From contig NZ_ATTM01000003.1 of the NCBI RefSeq assembly GCF_000419685.1, forward strand, positions 62,846 to 126,845: a DNA stretch of 64,000 bases. Direction: 5' to 3'. A program made the translations under genes and the position numbers. This document shows positions 48,442 to 57,843 of this stretch, piece after piece. The notes below the pieces were generated by a model that saw nothing but the letters and a program-made list of their open reading frames with translations, had not been told where the DNA came from and did not search any database. The stretch's first letter is position 1. Every line of letters begins with the position of its first letter. The DNA is from Flavobacterium antarcticum DSM 19726. GTDB lineage: Bacteria; Bacteroidota; Bacteroidia; Flavobacteriales; Flavobacteriaceae.

Positions 48442-48912
48442 ATGAGAAAATTAATTTTGCTTTTTAGTTTGGGAATTTTACTCGTCAACTGCGAATCTAA
48501 AGGTGTTGAAAAACCCAAAGATTTAGTGGGTAAAGATAAAATGGTCGATATTTGGTATGATTTGTACTTGATTAACGCCATGAAATCAACCGAATTAAAA
48601 TTCCTACAAGACCGCAACATCACTCCAGCAAGTTACATTTTTGAAAAGTATAAAGTCGACAGTATTCAATTTGGCAACAGCGACCGTTATTATGCAAGTG
48701 ATGTCGAGTTGTACGATAATTTACATAAAAAAGTCACTACCCGTTTGCAAAAAAACAAAGCTGCAATTGATTCTATTCTGTTGAAAAATCCGGAAGTTGA
48801 AGTCAAAAAAGAAGAAAAAAAACCAGCTGAGATACCTCTAAAATCTAGAGAAATGCTGCGTAAAAAACACGATCTTCGCGGAGCATTATTTAAAGACACC
48901 ATTAAAAACTAA
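48442..48912 (+). CDS. DUF4296 lipoprotein
   Basis: A 156-residue lipoprotein with signal peptide ending ILLVNC (Cys17). The family signature is the central helical part: DKMVDIWYDLYLINAMKS, ITPASYIFEKYKVDSIQFGNSDRYYASDVELYDNLHKKV. The C-terminal 45 residues are very basic and acidic (EVKKEEKKPAEI). It follows pyrC by 12 bp. The gene trio of DPM1-like, pyrC and DUF4296 followed by the epimerase is a conserved flavobacterial order, by memory. Its 3' end overlaps the convergent epimerase gene by 4 bp. The function is unknown. Confidence 0.82.
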   Translation: MRKLILLFSLGILLVNCESKGVEKPKDLVGKDKMVDIWYDLYLINAMKSTELKFLQDRNITPASYIFEKYKVDSIQFGNSDRYYASDVELYDNLHKKVTTRLQKNKAAIDSILLKNPEVEVKKEEKKPAEIPLKSREMLRKKHDLRGALFKDTIKN

Positions 48913-49943
48913 TACTTTTCAGCTATATTAGAAATAACATTTTCAATAGGCTCAAAAGTAAAATTCAGCTCCTTTTCTATTTTTGCACTCGAATAAAAAT
49001 CTTTTGTATGTAGTGATTTTGCAACCGCTTTAGTCAAATTCCGTTCTTGTAAAAATAGATTTGTTGCCAACCAATCCCAACGCCAAGCGAGTTTTGTCAT
49101 CCATCTTTTGGCTTCTTTTTTTGGTGGTGTAACATTCAAATTCGCAGCAATTAGCGTCGTCAGATTTTTATAAGATAGATTCTCAGAAACTAAGATGTAC
49201 CGATTCCCTTTTTTGTCGCTGTCCATGAGTTGTGTCATGCATTTTACGACATCTAAAACACCTACGAATCCTGTTGTCCCGTTGGTATAAAACTGTAAAC
49301 CGCCTGCTACTTTTGTAATTATTTTAAAACTGCCTTCGTTCCTATTCCATGATTTTGGGATTGCTCCAAGAATAATTCCTGGATTGACAATAACCACTTC
49401 TAAACCTTCTTGTTGACCGCGCCAAAGTTCCATTTCAGAACCGTATTTAGAAATTGCGTAGTCGCTGTGTGGTTTTTCAGGATTCCAGTCGGTTTCTTCG
49501 TCGGTGATTTTTGGTGTCAGTTCTCCGTTCTCTTGATTGAAATTGTATTCAGGTAAATCGCCTAAAGCGGCAATCGAGCTCACAAAACAGAGTTTCTTAA
49601 CGTTTTTTGCCAAACAGAAATTGACAATGTTAGCCGTTCCTTCAATGTTTATCTTTCGTAATTTTTCTTCATCACGTGGATCAAAGGAAATTTTTGCAGC
49701 ACAATGGTACACATATTCAATATGTTCAAACGCAATTTCGAGTGATGGAATGTCGTTGATGTCGGCAGGAATCCAATTTATATTGGCAAACAAATGTTCC
49801 TTATCGTACATTTTAAAAAGTGCTTCCGTTTTACCAATGGAAGCTTGGTTTCGGTAAATCGCCGAAACATTCCTTCCCTTTTCTGCTAAATGTAAAACCA
49901 AATGTGAACCTACTAATCCGGTTGCTCCTGTAACTAAAATCAT
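48909..49943 (-). CDS. NAD(P)-dependent epimerase/dehydratase (extended SDR)
   Basis: A 344-residue extended SDR. The nucleotide-binding motif is VTGATGLVGSHLV at the N-terminus. A conserved acidic residue follows in WIPADIND, and VYHCAAKISF is next. The catalytic triad shows Ser in FVSSIAALG and Tyr-x3-Lys in YAISKYGSE. The motif ATGLVGSH and the reductase-like C-terminal region suggest a dihydroflavonol-4-reductase-like oxidoreductase rather than a sugar-nucleotide epimerase. The substrate is unknown. A -7 box lies only 5 bp before the ATG. Confidence 0.88.
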   Translation of the reverse strand: MILVTGATGLVGSHLVLHLAEKGRNVSAIYRNQASIGKTEALFKMYDKEHLFANINWIPADINDIPSLEIAFEHIEYVYHCAAKISFDPRDEEKLRKINIEGTANIVNFCLAKNVKKLCFVSSIAALGDLPEYNFNQENGELTPKITDEETDWNPEKPHSDYAISKYGSEMELWRGQQEGLEVVIVNPGIILGAIPKSWNRNEGSFKIITKVAGGLQFYTNGTTGFVGVLDVVKCMTQLMDSDKKGNRYILVSENLSYKNLTTLIAANLNVTPPKKEAKRWMTKLAWRWDWLATNLFLQERNLTKAVAKSLHTKDFYSSAKIEKELNFTFEPIENVISNIAEKY

Positions 49944-49948
49944 AGCAG

Positions 49949-49956
49949 CAAAGATA
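49949..49956 (-). promoter_or_regulatory. -7 promoter box abutting the epimerase start
   Basis: TATCTTTG on the minus strand ends 5 bp before the ATG at 49943. The transcript would begin at or next to the start codon, so translation is probably leaderless. Confidence 0.55.
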
Positions 49957-50170
49957 AGGCAATTAGTATTATGTATTAGAATTTGCTTGTTGACTATTGA
50001 AGCGATTGATCACGTTTAAAAGTCAAATTTGTATTTTGCCATCAACTATACTTACAAGATTGCGGGAATTAAAACGCAATTGCAACTCAGGCTAGAAAAC
50101 TTTTGTTACTTTTATTTTGCATATTTAAAGCTATCTTGATTAATTTTTATGGTAAAAAATTTGCAATTAC

Positions 50171-50884
50171 CTAAAGAATTAAATCCGCAATTGTCCCAAT
50201 AATTGTTACCACAACAAAAAAGGAAATCATTCCTAAAACGTAGGCAAAGAACGACTTCACGTAACTCTTTATTTTTGTTTTGTCAAAAAATTGTCCAATC
50301 GCCCAAGTCATGTAAACAAAACCAACGATTCCTGCAATTTGCATGACCTGAACATGAAAAAGACCTTGGATCAACGCAAAAATCGCAAAAATAAGCATTC
50401 CCATTCCGATGGTAAAACACAACATGATGACTATTTCGTAGAAATTATAGAGGTGCTTTCTGAAGAATAATTTGAGCCACCAAGCAATAAAAACGCCCAT
50501 TAAAATATTAGCATATCCATAATGATTTTGAATCCATTGCATCATAATACCGATGGAAGTTGGATTCGCTTCCTCAATTTTCATATAACCGTCTTCAATG
50601 TGAAAAAAACTATTGATTAGCGTATAAATCAACGAACTGATTACGATGAAAATGATAGGCTTTACTAATCGGCTTCTATTCTTATTGATGAAATTCTGCA
50701 CACTTTCGCCAGGTCTGATCAGTAGCTCTTTGATGGTGTACAAAATTCCTTTTTCAAAATGAACAACGTGTATGATTTCGTGAAGGATGTAAGGTCCGTC
50801 AATTCGTTTTAGAAGGGCTGCTTGTCCACAATTGGGACAGAAGTTTTGAGTAACTGGGGTTTGGCAGGCGGTGCAGTGGGTCAT
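50171..50884 (-). CDS. DUF3667 membrane protein with zinc ribbon
   Basis: A 237-residue protein. The N-terminal zinc ribbon is CTACQTPVTQNFCPNCGQ (Cys4, Cys7, Cys16, Cys19). Then comes a conserved stretch RIDGPYILHEIIHVVHFEKGILYTIKELLIRPGESVQNFI, the signature of DUF3667. The rest has four or five membrane helices. Its cytoplasmic ribbon may bind protein or nucleic acid. The function is unknown. The 227 bp downstream (49944-50170) has no clear terminator. Confidence 0.85.
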   Translation of the reverse strand: MTHCTACQTPVTQNFCPNCGQAALLKRIDGPYILHEIIHVVHFEKGILYTIKELLIRPGESVQNFINKNRSRLVKPIIFIVISSLIYTLINSFFHIEDGYMKIEEANPTSIGIMMQWIQNHYGYANILMGVFIAWWLKLFFRKHLYNFYEIVIMLCFTIGMGMLIFAIFALIQGLFHVQVMQIAGIVGFVYMTWAIGQFFDKTKIKSYVKSFFAYVLGMISFFVVVTIIGTIADLIL

Positions 50885-50928
50885 TAGTGTTTAATATGTG
50901 ATTTTTTGATTACAGAACGGAGTTAAAT

Positions 50929-51828
50929 TTATTCTATCACTAATTCGGTTTCAATCAGAATCTCTTTTTCAGAATTTTTATCTTTCAACTTTGCACTTAA
51001 TTTCCAAGGATTATTAAATGTCCCTTTTGTGATGGTAATTTTAGCCGTCACCTGTTTCTTCAAATCCGCAGCAGAAGCGCCCACATTTTCTATAGAACTC
51101 AAAATATTTGGACTCGATATAATTGCATTTCCAATATTGTCAGTCAAATTAAGCGAAAAAACAGGAAAAACTTTACCGTTAATCGGCTCCATTCCCTCCA
51201 CTCCATCAAGAATCAAAATGAGTAGGTGGTCTGAGTTTACACTATTATTTAAAACCGGTTCTTTAAGCGTTTCATTCCACAAATAGATATTGGAATAAGT
51301 AAGTCCATTATTTTTTATTCGAAGCAAATCGCTTTCTTTCACAGTAAAAGGCAATTCGTAATTAAAAGTTCCTTTGCCTTTTTTATCGTATATTTTTACA
51401 TGCACCATAAATTTGTCACCACTTTTTGAAGGAAACGCTGCACTAAAATTTGCATTTAATTTTAAAGGAGAAAGAGCTGTTCCATTGTTAAAATCTTTAA
51501 GCAAGTCAGGGCTTGAAAGTAATGTATCTTTTTCATTTTTTACAATAATTACCGATAGCCCGGGAAACACTTTACCGTCAGATTTAGTTAACCCTTCTAC
51601 ATTCTCAAAAACAAGATTTATTTTATCACCAAAGGCATAATCGGTTCTATTATCGTTTTTTCCGTTTACTTCGATAATTACTTTATCTGAACTGATACCG
51701 TCTGCACTAGAAAAAGCACCTGTTGATAGGTCTTTTTCAACTGATTTACTAAAGTTACAAGAATATAATGTCATTGCTATCAGTATTAAAATCGTATTCA
51801 CTTTAAATGTTTTTCCTTTCGTTTTCAT
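50929..51828 (-). CDS. lipoprotein with internal domain duplication
   Basis: A 299-residue lipoprotein. The signal peptide ends TLYSC (Cys24). Two homologous halves of about 110 residues can be seen: INLVFENVEGLTKSDGKVFPG, then LLSSPDLL, aligns with LLILILDGVEGMEPINGKVFP, then IISSPNIL. Shared elements are VEG-x-GKVFP-x5 followed by an SSPxxL element. Each half ends with a beta-strand segment (FMVHVKIYDKKGKGTFNYELPF; AKITITKGTFNNPWKLSAKLKDKNS). The fold is probably two tandem beta-sandwiches. I do not recognise a named family. It lies 44 bp from the DUF3667 gene on the same strand. Confidence 0.7.
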   Translation of the reverse strand: MKTKGKTFKVNTILILIAMTLYSCNFSKSVEKDLSTGAFSSADGISSDKVIIEVNGKNDNRTDYAFGDKINLVFENVEGLTKSDGKVFPGLSVIIVKNEKDTLLSSPDLLKDFNNGTALSPLKLNANFSAAFPSKSGDKFMVHVKIYDKKGKGTFNYELPFTVKESDLLRIKNNGLTYSNIYLWNETLKEPVLNNSVNSDHLLILILDGVEGMEPINGKVFPVFSLNLTDNIGNAIISSPNILSSIENVGASAADLKKQVTAKITITKGTFNNPWKLSAKLKDKNSEKEILIETELVIE

Positions 51829-52227
51829 AAGCTTCTTGAATTTGTTTACTGCAGTTTAAAAGTGAATAAGGACTACAGATTTTTAGTTGAAAGTAAATGT
51901 AAATAAAAAAATCTCTCATTTAATAAAATCACTGAATTAGATTTCTACGGAATGACAAGTATGGTTGAAGATGATTGTGGATAAGTGCTCTAATTATTAC
52001 TTGTTCCTAAAGTCTACAAGTTGGTAACTCTAGAAGAATGTTGTGTTACAATGCTATCGTAACAATAAATTTGACAAATAAAATTGAAGATGCCTCTTAA
52101 AATGTGATTTGGCTCTTCCTTCGTCAAGGTGATAAATGTCGCCTGTTGTTATAAACATTATACGATTGCCTTATTCTTCAACATTACTGCAAACCATTCC
52201 AAAAGAAAACTCTAAAACTTGAACAGC
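51829..52227. other. non-coding region between the lipoprotein and the palindrome
   Basis: 399 bp without a supportable gene on either strand. The part next to 51828 must hold the promoter of the lipoprotein gene, but no exact TAnnTTTG box was recognised. The sequence is AT-rich and no tRNA, riboswitch core or mobile-element end was found. Confidence 0.4.
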
Positions 52228-52313
52228 CCCGATTGAAGTGGAAATCCTTTTTTATTTACTGCCTTGGGCGTTGCCCGAGGTACTAAATAAAAAAGATTGC
52301 AGCGGAAAGCGGG
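52228..52313. repeat. long imperfect palindrome, possible dispersed repeat or small RNA
   Basis: An 86-base hairpin with a GTT loop (52270-52272). The stem runs TGCCTTGGGC / GCCCGAGGTA, then TTTTTTATTTA / TAAATAAAAAA, then a one-base bulge, ATC/GAT, and finally the outer CCCG / CGGG. I recall similar GCCCCGAT..AGTGGAAATCC...AAAGATT..AGCGGAAAGCGGGA blocks in other flavobacterial genomes. It does not end a neighbouring gene, since no plus-strand gene precedes it. Confidence 0.6.
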
Positions 52314-52370
52314 AATACGGAAACCAAAAAAGCACGATCGATTCGCTCCAAAAAGAGCTTATTTTTACTA

Positions 52371-52400
52371 TTGAGATTGGCGATTGAATTGTTATCTTTG
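52371..52400 (+). promoter_or_regulatory. tyrS promoter
   Basis: TTG (52371-52373), a 19-base spacer, then TATCTTTG (52393-52400), an exact match to the Bacteroidetes promoter. It covers the in-frame TTG at 52384, so translation must start at ATG 52420. Confidence 0.7.
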
Positions 52401-52419
52401 CGCAAATATTTGTATAAAA

Positions 52420-53724
52420 ATGAAGAATTTAGTAGAAGAATTGCAATGGAGAGGGCTTGTGCAAGACATGATCCCCGGAACGGAAGAACAATTATTAAAG
52501 GAAGCTACTACTGTATATATAGGGTTTGACCCCACCGCCGACTCATTACATATTGGGAGTTTGGTGCCAATTATTATTTTGAAACATTTGCGCAATTTTG
52601 GCCACAGACCCATCGCTTTAGTAGGTGGTGCAACAGGAATGATAGGCGATCCTTCGGGAAAATCAGACGAACGAAACTTGCTTGACGAACCTACGCTAGA
52701 CAAGAACGTCGCAGGAATTAAAGCCCTACTTTCTCGGTTTTTAGATTTCGATGCAAAAGACGAAAATGCACCAATTTTAGTGAATAATTACGACTGGATG
52801 AAAGACTTTTCGTTCATCAACTTCGCTCGTGATGTGGGTAAGAGAATTACTGTAAACTATATGATGTCAAAGGACTCTGTGAAAAAAAGATTCTCTGGCG
52901 ATGCCGGTGACGGAATGAGTTTTACCGAATTCACGTACCAATTGATTCAAGGTTACGATTTCTACCACTTGAATAAGGAGTACAATTGTTTGCTTCAAAT
53001 GGGAGGAAGCGACCAATGGGGAAACATCACCACAGGAACGGAATTAGTCCGCAGAATGAACGTAGATAATGCTGAAAAAGGAAAGGCTTTTGCCATGACT
53101 TGTCCATTGATTACAAAGGCTGACGGTTCTAAATTCGGAAAATCAGAAGGCGGAAATGTGTGGTTGACGGCTGATAAAACTTCGCCGTATAAATTTTACC
53201 AATTTTGGTTGAACACATCAGATGTTGACGCAGAAAAGTACATTAAAATCTTTACTTTTCTAGATAAAGAAACGATTCAGGGCATTATTTCAGAACATAC
53301 AGAAGCGCCTCATTTAAGAGTTTTACAAAAACGTTTGGCTGATGAACTGACTTTATTGGTGCATTCGAAAGAAGACTTGGACGGAGCGATTTTCGCATCG
53401 GGCGCTTTCTTTAGTAAAGACATGACTGATTTGAAAACGTTGAATGAAAATCAGTTGGCTGAAATATTTGAAGGAATTCCACAAGCGGAAGTTTCTATTT
53501 CTGATATTAATGCCGGAATTGATATTGTGACTTTATTGAATGAAAAGACGTCTTTTTTAGCTTCGAACGGTGAAGCGAGAAGAGCTTTAAAAGAGAATTC
53601 GATTTCGGTTAATAAAGAAAAAGTGACTGAAGATTTCGTTTTGAAAGCGGATGATTTGATTGGAAATAAATTTGTGTTGTTGCAACGCGGGAAGAAGAAT
53701 TACTTTGTGGTTCGCGTAATGTAA
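52420..53724 (+). CDS. tyrS: tyrosine--tRNA ligase
   Basis: A 434-residue class I synthetase from ATG 52420. The HIGH motif is [13 protein letters not shown]. The KMSKS motif is [13 protein letters not shown]. The tyrosine site shows YIGFDPTAD and [26 protein letters not shown]. The C-terminal S4 domain (about residues 370-434: [24 protein letters not shown]) binds tRNA-Tyr. The S4-containing bacterial form is normal for this group. Its own promoter and a large terminator make it monocistronic. Confidence 0.96.
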   Translation: MKNLVEELQWRGLVQDMIPGTEEQLLKEATTVYIGFDPTADSLHIGSLVPIIILKHLRNFGHRPIALVGGATGMIGDPSGKSDERNLLDEPTLDKNVAGIKALLSRFLDFDAKDENAPILVNNYDWMKDFSFINFARDVGKRITVNYMMSKDSVKKRFSGDAGDGMSFTEFTYQLIQGYDFYHLNKEYNCLLQMGGSDQWGNITTGTELVRRMNVDNAEKGKAFAMTCPLITKADGSKFGKSEGGNVWLTADKTSPYKFYQFWLNTSDVDAEKYIKIFTFLDKETIQGIISEHTEAPHLRVLQKRLADELTLLVHSKEDLDGAIFASGAFFSKDMTDLKTLNENQLAEIFEGIPQAEVSISDINAGIDIVTLLNEKTSFLASNGEARRALKENSISVNKEKVTEDFVLKADDLIGNKFVLLQRGKKNYFVVRVM

Positions 53725-53743
53725 CTATTATTAATATAAATTT

Positions 53744-53814
53744 TAAACCATTAAGGTGTTAAGAAAATGAAGCATAAAAGCTTGATTCAACTTGATACTT
53801 TAATGGTTTTTATA
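53744..53814 (+). terminator. tyrS terminator, long stem
   Basis: AAACCATTAAGGTGTTAAG pairs with CTTGATACTTTAATGGTTT over about 18 bp (three G-U pairs) and encloses a 27-base apical part with its own small hairpin. T residues follow. Long stems of this AACCATTAAG type recur in flavobacteria, as I recall. Confidence 0.8.
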
Positions 53815-53860
53815 TTTCACAGAATAGCGTAATTAGATAAATTTTAATTGTTTTATAATG

Positions 53861-53896
53861 TTTTATTATTGTTATTCAATAATAAAACTATATTTG
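53861..53896 (+). promoter_or_regulatory. promoter and operator of the DUF2975-XRE unit
   Basis: The -7 box is TATATTTG (53889-53896) and a TTG (53869-53871) lies 17 bp upstream as -33. A perfect 11-bp inverted repeat TTTTATTATTG / CAATAATAAAA (53861-53871 and 53877-53887, 5-bp gap) covers the -33 box and the spacer. That is where a repressor would bind; the XRE protein encoded at the end of the unit is the best candidate. Confidence 0.7.
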
Positions 53897-53919
53897 CATA
53901 TAATCTAATTTGAATCTAT

Positions 53920-54429
53920 ATGAGAAAACTAAATGTTTTAAAAGCGTGCATTGATCTTGCTTTTTATCTTTCATGTTTAACTGTTTTAGCATTCGTGCTA
54001 TTTATTCCTTTTGCCATTCTAGGTCAAATGGATGGAATACCAATAAAAATGCAAGGACGTGAATTAATCATAGACAATTGGCAAGGGAAAGTGGTTTTGG
54101 TTTTTGCGGCAGTAAGTGCACTCTTCTTCGTTTATGGAATTTATTTACTCCGAAAAACCATTGGATTCTTTATTAAAAAAGACTTATTCAGTGCTGAAGT
54201 CATCCGCAACTTCAATGTCATCGGGATTTGTGTCGTTACTTCAACACTCTTAATGGTAATCCCCACTTTTCTGTACAATGCGTTTTATAGAACTAAAATG
54301 GGGTTCAAGCTAGAAGTTGGCTTCGATTCACCTTTATTAGTAATCAGCTTGGGATTGTTCTTCATGGTTTTAAGTGAAGTATTTAAAATCGCAAAGAACC
54401 TGAAAGAAGAAAATGACTTAACACTTTAA
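53920..54429 (+). CDS. DUF2975 membrane protein 1
   Basis: A 169-residue membrane protein with four hydrophobic helices (ACIDLAFYLSCLTVLAFVLFIPFAI, VVLVFAAVSALFFVYGIYLL, VIGICVVTSTLLMVIPTFL, LLVISLGLFFMVLSEVFKIA). The conserved segment GFFIKKDLFSAEVIRNFNVIG and the ending LSEVFKIAKNLKEENDLTL are DUF2975. It is the first gene of a three-gene unit with a paralogue and a small HTH regulator. The function is unknown; the family is regularly found with XRE regulators of the YozG type. Confidence 0.85.
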   Translation: MRKLNVLKACIDLAFYLSCLTVLAFVLFIPFAILGQMDGIPIKMQGRELIIDNWQGKVVLVFAAVSALFFVYGIYLLRKTIGFFIKKDLFSAEVIRNFNVIGICVVTSTLLMVIPTFLYNAFYRTKMGFKLEVGFDSPLLVISLGLFFMVLSEVFKIAKNLKEENDLTL

Positions 54430-54440
54430 AACAACTCATT

Positions 54441-54911
54441 ATGAAAAAAATTAAAATTCTATATATTACCCTGTTCCTCTTTATGATATTCGGTGTTTTA
54501 GGAATAACAGGAAGTCTACTCACTATTTTTCTAGGCGAAATAAACCTACTAGAAGTCTATGCCTACCGCAATTTCGGAATCTTGACGCCGTTCATTTCCA
54601 TTCTTATTTCAATAATGCTTCTTTGTGGAATTTTTAATATTCAAAAAGCATTACAAGGTTTTCTACGAAACACTTATTTCAACGCAAAAAGTGCGAAGCA
54701 TCTGAAAACAGGAGGACTGATTTTAGTTGGTTCAAGCATTCTTGCTATTTTAAATGGCTTCATCAACGGTAGCTTTGTAGACAAAGAATCTTTACTATTA
54801 TCGTCAATAATTTATTGCTTGCTTTTAATAATTGGAATCGCGGTACTCGCAGTTTCAGATATCATCACCAAAGGAGAAGTAATTGAACAAGAAAACCTTT
54901 TAACGATTTAG
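54441..54911 (+). CDS. DUF2975-like membrane protein 2
   Basis: A 156-residue protein with four membrane helices. It is a distant paralogue of the gene 11 bp upstream: the segment NIQKALQGFLRNTYFNAKSAKHLKTGGLILVGSSILA matches KTIGFFIKKDLFSAEVIRNFNVIGICVV by position, and the end IITKGEVIEQENLLTI matches KNLKEENDLTL. Two such proteins side by side may form a heterodimer in the inner membrane. Confidence 0.8.
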   Translation: MKKIKILYITLFLFMIFGVLGITGSLLTIFLGEINLLEVYAYRNFGILTPFISILISIMLLCGIFNIQKALQGFLRNTYFNAKSAKHLKTGGLILVGSSILAILNGFINGSFVDKESLLLSSIIYCLLLIIGIAVLAVSDIITKGEVIEQENLLTI

Positions 54912-54913
54912 AC

Positions 54914-55120
54914 ATGCCAATTATAGTAAATGTAGATGTAATGCTTGCCACCCGAAAAATGCGTTCTAACGAACTCGCAGAACGAATTGGGATGACGACT
55001 GCGAACCTTTCGATATTGAAAACTGGTAAGGCGAAAGCCATCCGTTTTTCGACTTTGGAAGCTATTTGTGAAGTATTGGAATGCCAGCCTGCAGATATAT
55101 TAGAATACGTGAAAGAGTAA
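54914..55120 (+). CDS. XRE-family HTH transcriptional regulator (YozG-like)
   Basis: A 68-residue single-domain Cro/C1-type regulator. The HTH is SNELAERIGMTTANLSILKTGKAKAIRFSTLEAICEVLECQPADILEY, which covers nearly the entire protein. The length is typical of the small regulators paired with DUF2975. It starts 2 bp after the stop of the upstream gene. The perfect inverted repeat at the unit's promoter is a plausible operator for a dimer of this protein. Confidence 0.92.
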   Translation: MPIIVNVDVMLATRKMRSNELAERIGMTTANLSILKTGKAKAIRFSTLEAICEVLECQPADILEYVKE

Positions 55121-55146
55121 AAATCACTGAAATATAACGATTTGAC

Positions 55147-55689
55147 TTAATTGGAAACATCAACTGACGGATTTACTTCAATCCATTTAGAATCTCCTTT
55201 TACAGTGGCGTCTAACAACTCCAGATTCAATTTCGTCGCAACATAACGCGCAAAAACGAATGCTGCTTCACTGTCGTAGAAATCACACATTACATAATGC
55301 TTGTTTCCGATGTACCACAGATTGACATCATAACCTCCTCTCGCATCTTTAAAAACAGATACGTATTCTAAACTTGGAACGGGTGAAGATTTGTCATAAG
55401 AAAACATACCTATAGAAAATCTGGTCACTAATTTATCCGTATCAACATCAATCAAAACGGATTTTACTACTGAAAATCCTAAGCCTAATACTAAACAGTA
55501 TGCAATAGGAAAAACAAAGTGCGGAAACATTTTCAAAGTGTATTCCGAGTAACCAAAATGGTAGCACAATTGTCCCATTCGATAAATAAAATAGAACATG
55601 ACCGTAAAAATCAAACTTGCTACAACGGTTTGCCACAACGGTCGATTGCCTTCATGTACGATCAATTCAAACTCCTGGTCATTTTCCAT
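55147..55689 (-). CDS. uncharacterised membrane protein next to atpC
   Basis: A 180-residue protein. The N-terminal 15 residues are acidic, and two membrane helices follow (WQTVVASLIFTVMFYFIYRMG, MFPHFVFPIAYCLVLGLGFSVV). The cytoplasmic C-terminal 110 residues look like a small beta-rich PH-like domain (VLIDVDTDKLVTRFSIGMFSYD, SLEYVSVFKDARGGYDVNLWYIGNKHYVMC). I do not recognise a named family. It is preceded by the atpC terminator, so it is transcribed separately from the ATP synthase genes. Confidence 0.65.
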   Translation of the reverse strand: MENDQEFELIVHEGNRPLWQTVVASLIFTVMFYFIYRMGQLCYHFGYSEYTLKMFPHFVFPIAYCLVLGLGFSVVKSVLIDVDTDKLVTRFSIGMFSYDKSSPVPSLEYVSVFKDARGGYDVNLWYIGNKHYVMCDFYDSEAAFVFARYVATKLNLELLDATVKGDSKWIEVNPSVDVSN

Positions 55690-55702
55690 GAGTCAAAAAT
55701 AA

Positions 55703-55734
55703 ATAAAAAAGCCTAACAAATGAATGTTAGGCTT
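55703..55734 (-). terminator. intrinsic terminator of atpD-atpC
   Basis: A perfect 10-bp stem AAGCCTAACA / TGTTAGGCTT with a 6-base loop and six T residues on the minus strand, 22 bp after the atpC stop. Confidence 0.92.
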
Positions 55735-55756
55735 CCTTTATAAAGTAAAATAGAAG

Positions 55757-56038
55757 TTAATCTACTAAAATAATAATCTTGTTGTCGTTCATTTCTAAAG
55801 TACCAGACTCGATAGCTAAATGATGCTTTCTGTCCGCTCCTAATATGAATTTAGATTCTCCTTCTTTAGTAGCTGCAAAAATTTTAGCTTCTACTTTGAT
55901 GGTTCCTTTTGCTAATATCGACACAATTGCAGCGTGGTGATTTAACATCTGAAATTCTCCATCAATCCCAGGAACGGTAACTGAAGTCACTTGCCCTGAA
56001 TATAACTTTGCCTCTGGCGATACTATTTCTAAAGTCAT
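55757..56038 (-). CDS. atpC: F1 ATP synthase epsilon subunit, short form
   Basis: A 93-residue epsilon subunit. The N-terminal beta-sandwich is complete (LEIVSPEAKLYSGQVTSVTVPGIDGEFQMLNHHAAIVSIL), with the HLAIESGTLEMNDNKIIILVD end. The C-terminal two-helix domain, which in other bacteria extends into the motor and inhibits ATP hydrolysis, is missing: the family usually has 130-140 residues. This short form is common in Bacteroidetes. It follows atpD, separated by a 70-bp gap that holds a repeat. Confidence 0.93.
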   Translation of the reverse strand: MTLEIVSPEAKLYSGQVTSVTVPGIDGEFQMLNHHAAIVSILAKGTIKVEAKIFAATKEGESKFILGADRKHHLAIESGTLEMNDNKIIILVD

Positions 56039-56046
56039 AATTTTTA

Positions 56047-56105
56047 AGTTTACAGTCTCAGTTTACAGTCTCAGTACTGAACACTGCGACTAAAAACTGA
56101 AAACT
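56047..56105. repeat. palindromic intergenic repeat, copy 2, with 13-bp tandem
   Basis: AGTTTACAGTCTC occurs twice in direct tandem (56047-56059 and 56060-56072). It is followed by ACTGCGACTAAAAACTGA (56083-56100), which shares 16 of 18 bases with the repeat between the Mrp and NFU genes. Imperfect inverted pairing AGTTTACAGTC / GACTAAAAACT is possible. It lies between atpD and atpC. Confidence 0.6.
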
Positions 56106-56108
56106 TTT

Positions 56109-57623
<1,515 letters not shown>

Positions 57624-57681
57624 TTATGTATTTATTAAATAGCTATTTAGGTTTGTGAAAAATACCTCTTTTTTCAGAGTG

Positions 57682-57689
57682 CAAAGATA
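57682..57689 (-). promoter_or_regulatory. -7 promoter box of atpD-atpC
   Basis: TATCTTTG on the minus strand is an exact -7 consensus, 61 bp upstream of the atpD ATG, leaving a leader of about 55 bases. Confidence 0.6.
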
Positions 57690-57795
57690 ATTTTTTAAAA
57701 TACATAATCAATAGAATTTACGTATTTTTTTATGCAAAAATTAAGTCAACTCGTCTGCTAAATTATTTTTTATGATAATCCTCTACTTTATAACG

Positions 57796-57828
57796 CAAAA
57801 AAAGCCATCCGTTAAGATGACTTTTTTT
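57796..57828. terminator. intrinsic terminator of the GDSL lipoprotein gene
   Basis: A 9-bp stem AAAGTCATC / GATGGCTTT (one G-U pair) with a 6-base loop, and long A and T runs on both sides. It lies 16 bp after the stop of the gene at 57844. Confidence 0.85.
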
Positions 57829-57843
57829 ATTATATAATTGTTT

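Noticed and set aside
51829..52383. Hidden gene or tRNA in the 555-bp gap before tyrS
   Set aside because: No reading frame with coding character or tRNA cloverleaf was found; only the palindrome and the tyrS promoter can be supported.
52384..52419. TTG at 52384 as the tyrS start
   Set aside because: It lies inside the promoter, between the -33 and -7 boxes; ATG 52420 gives the normal TyrS N-terminus.
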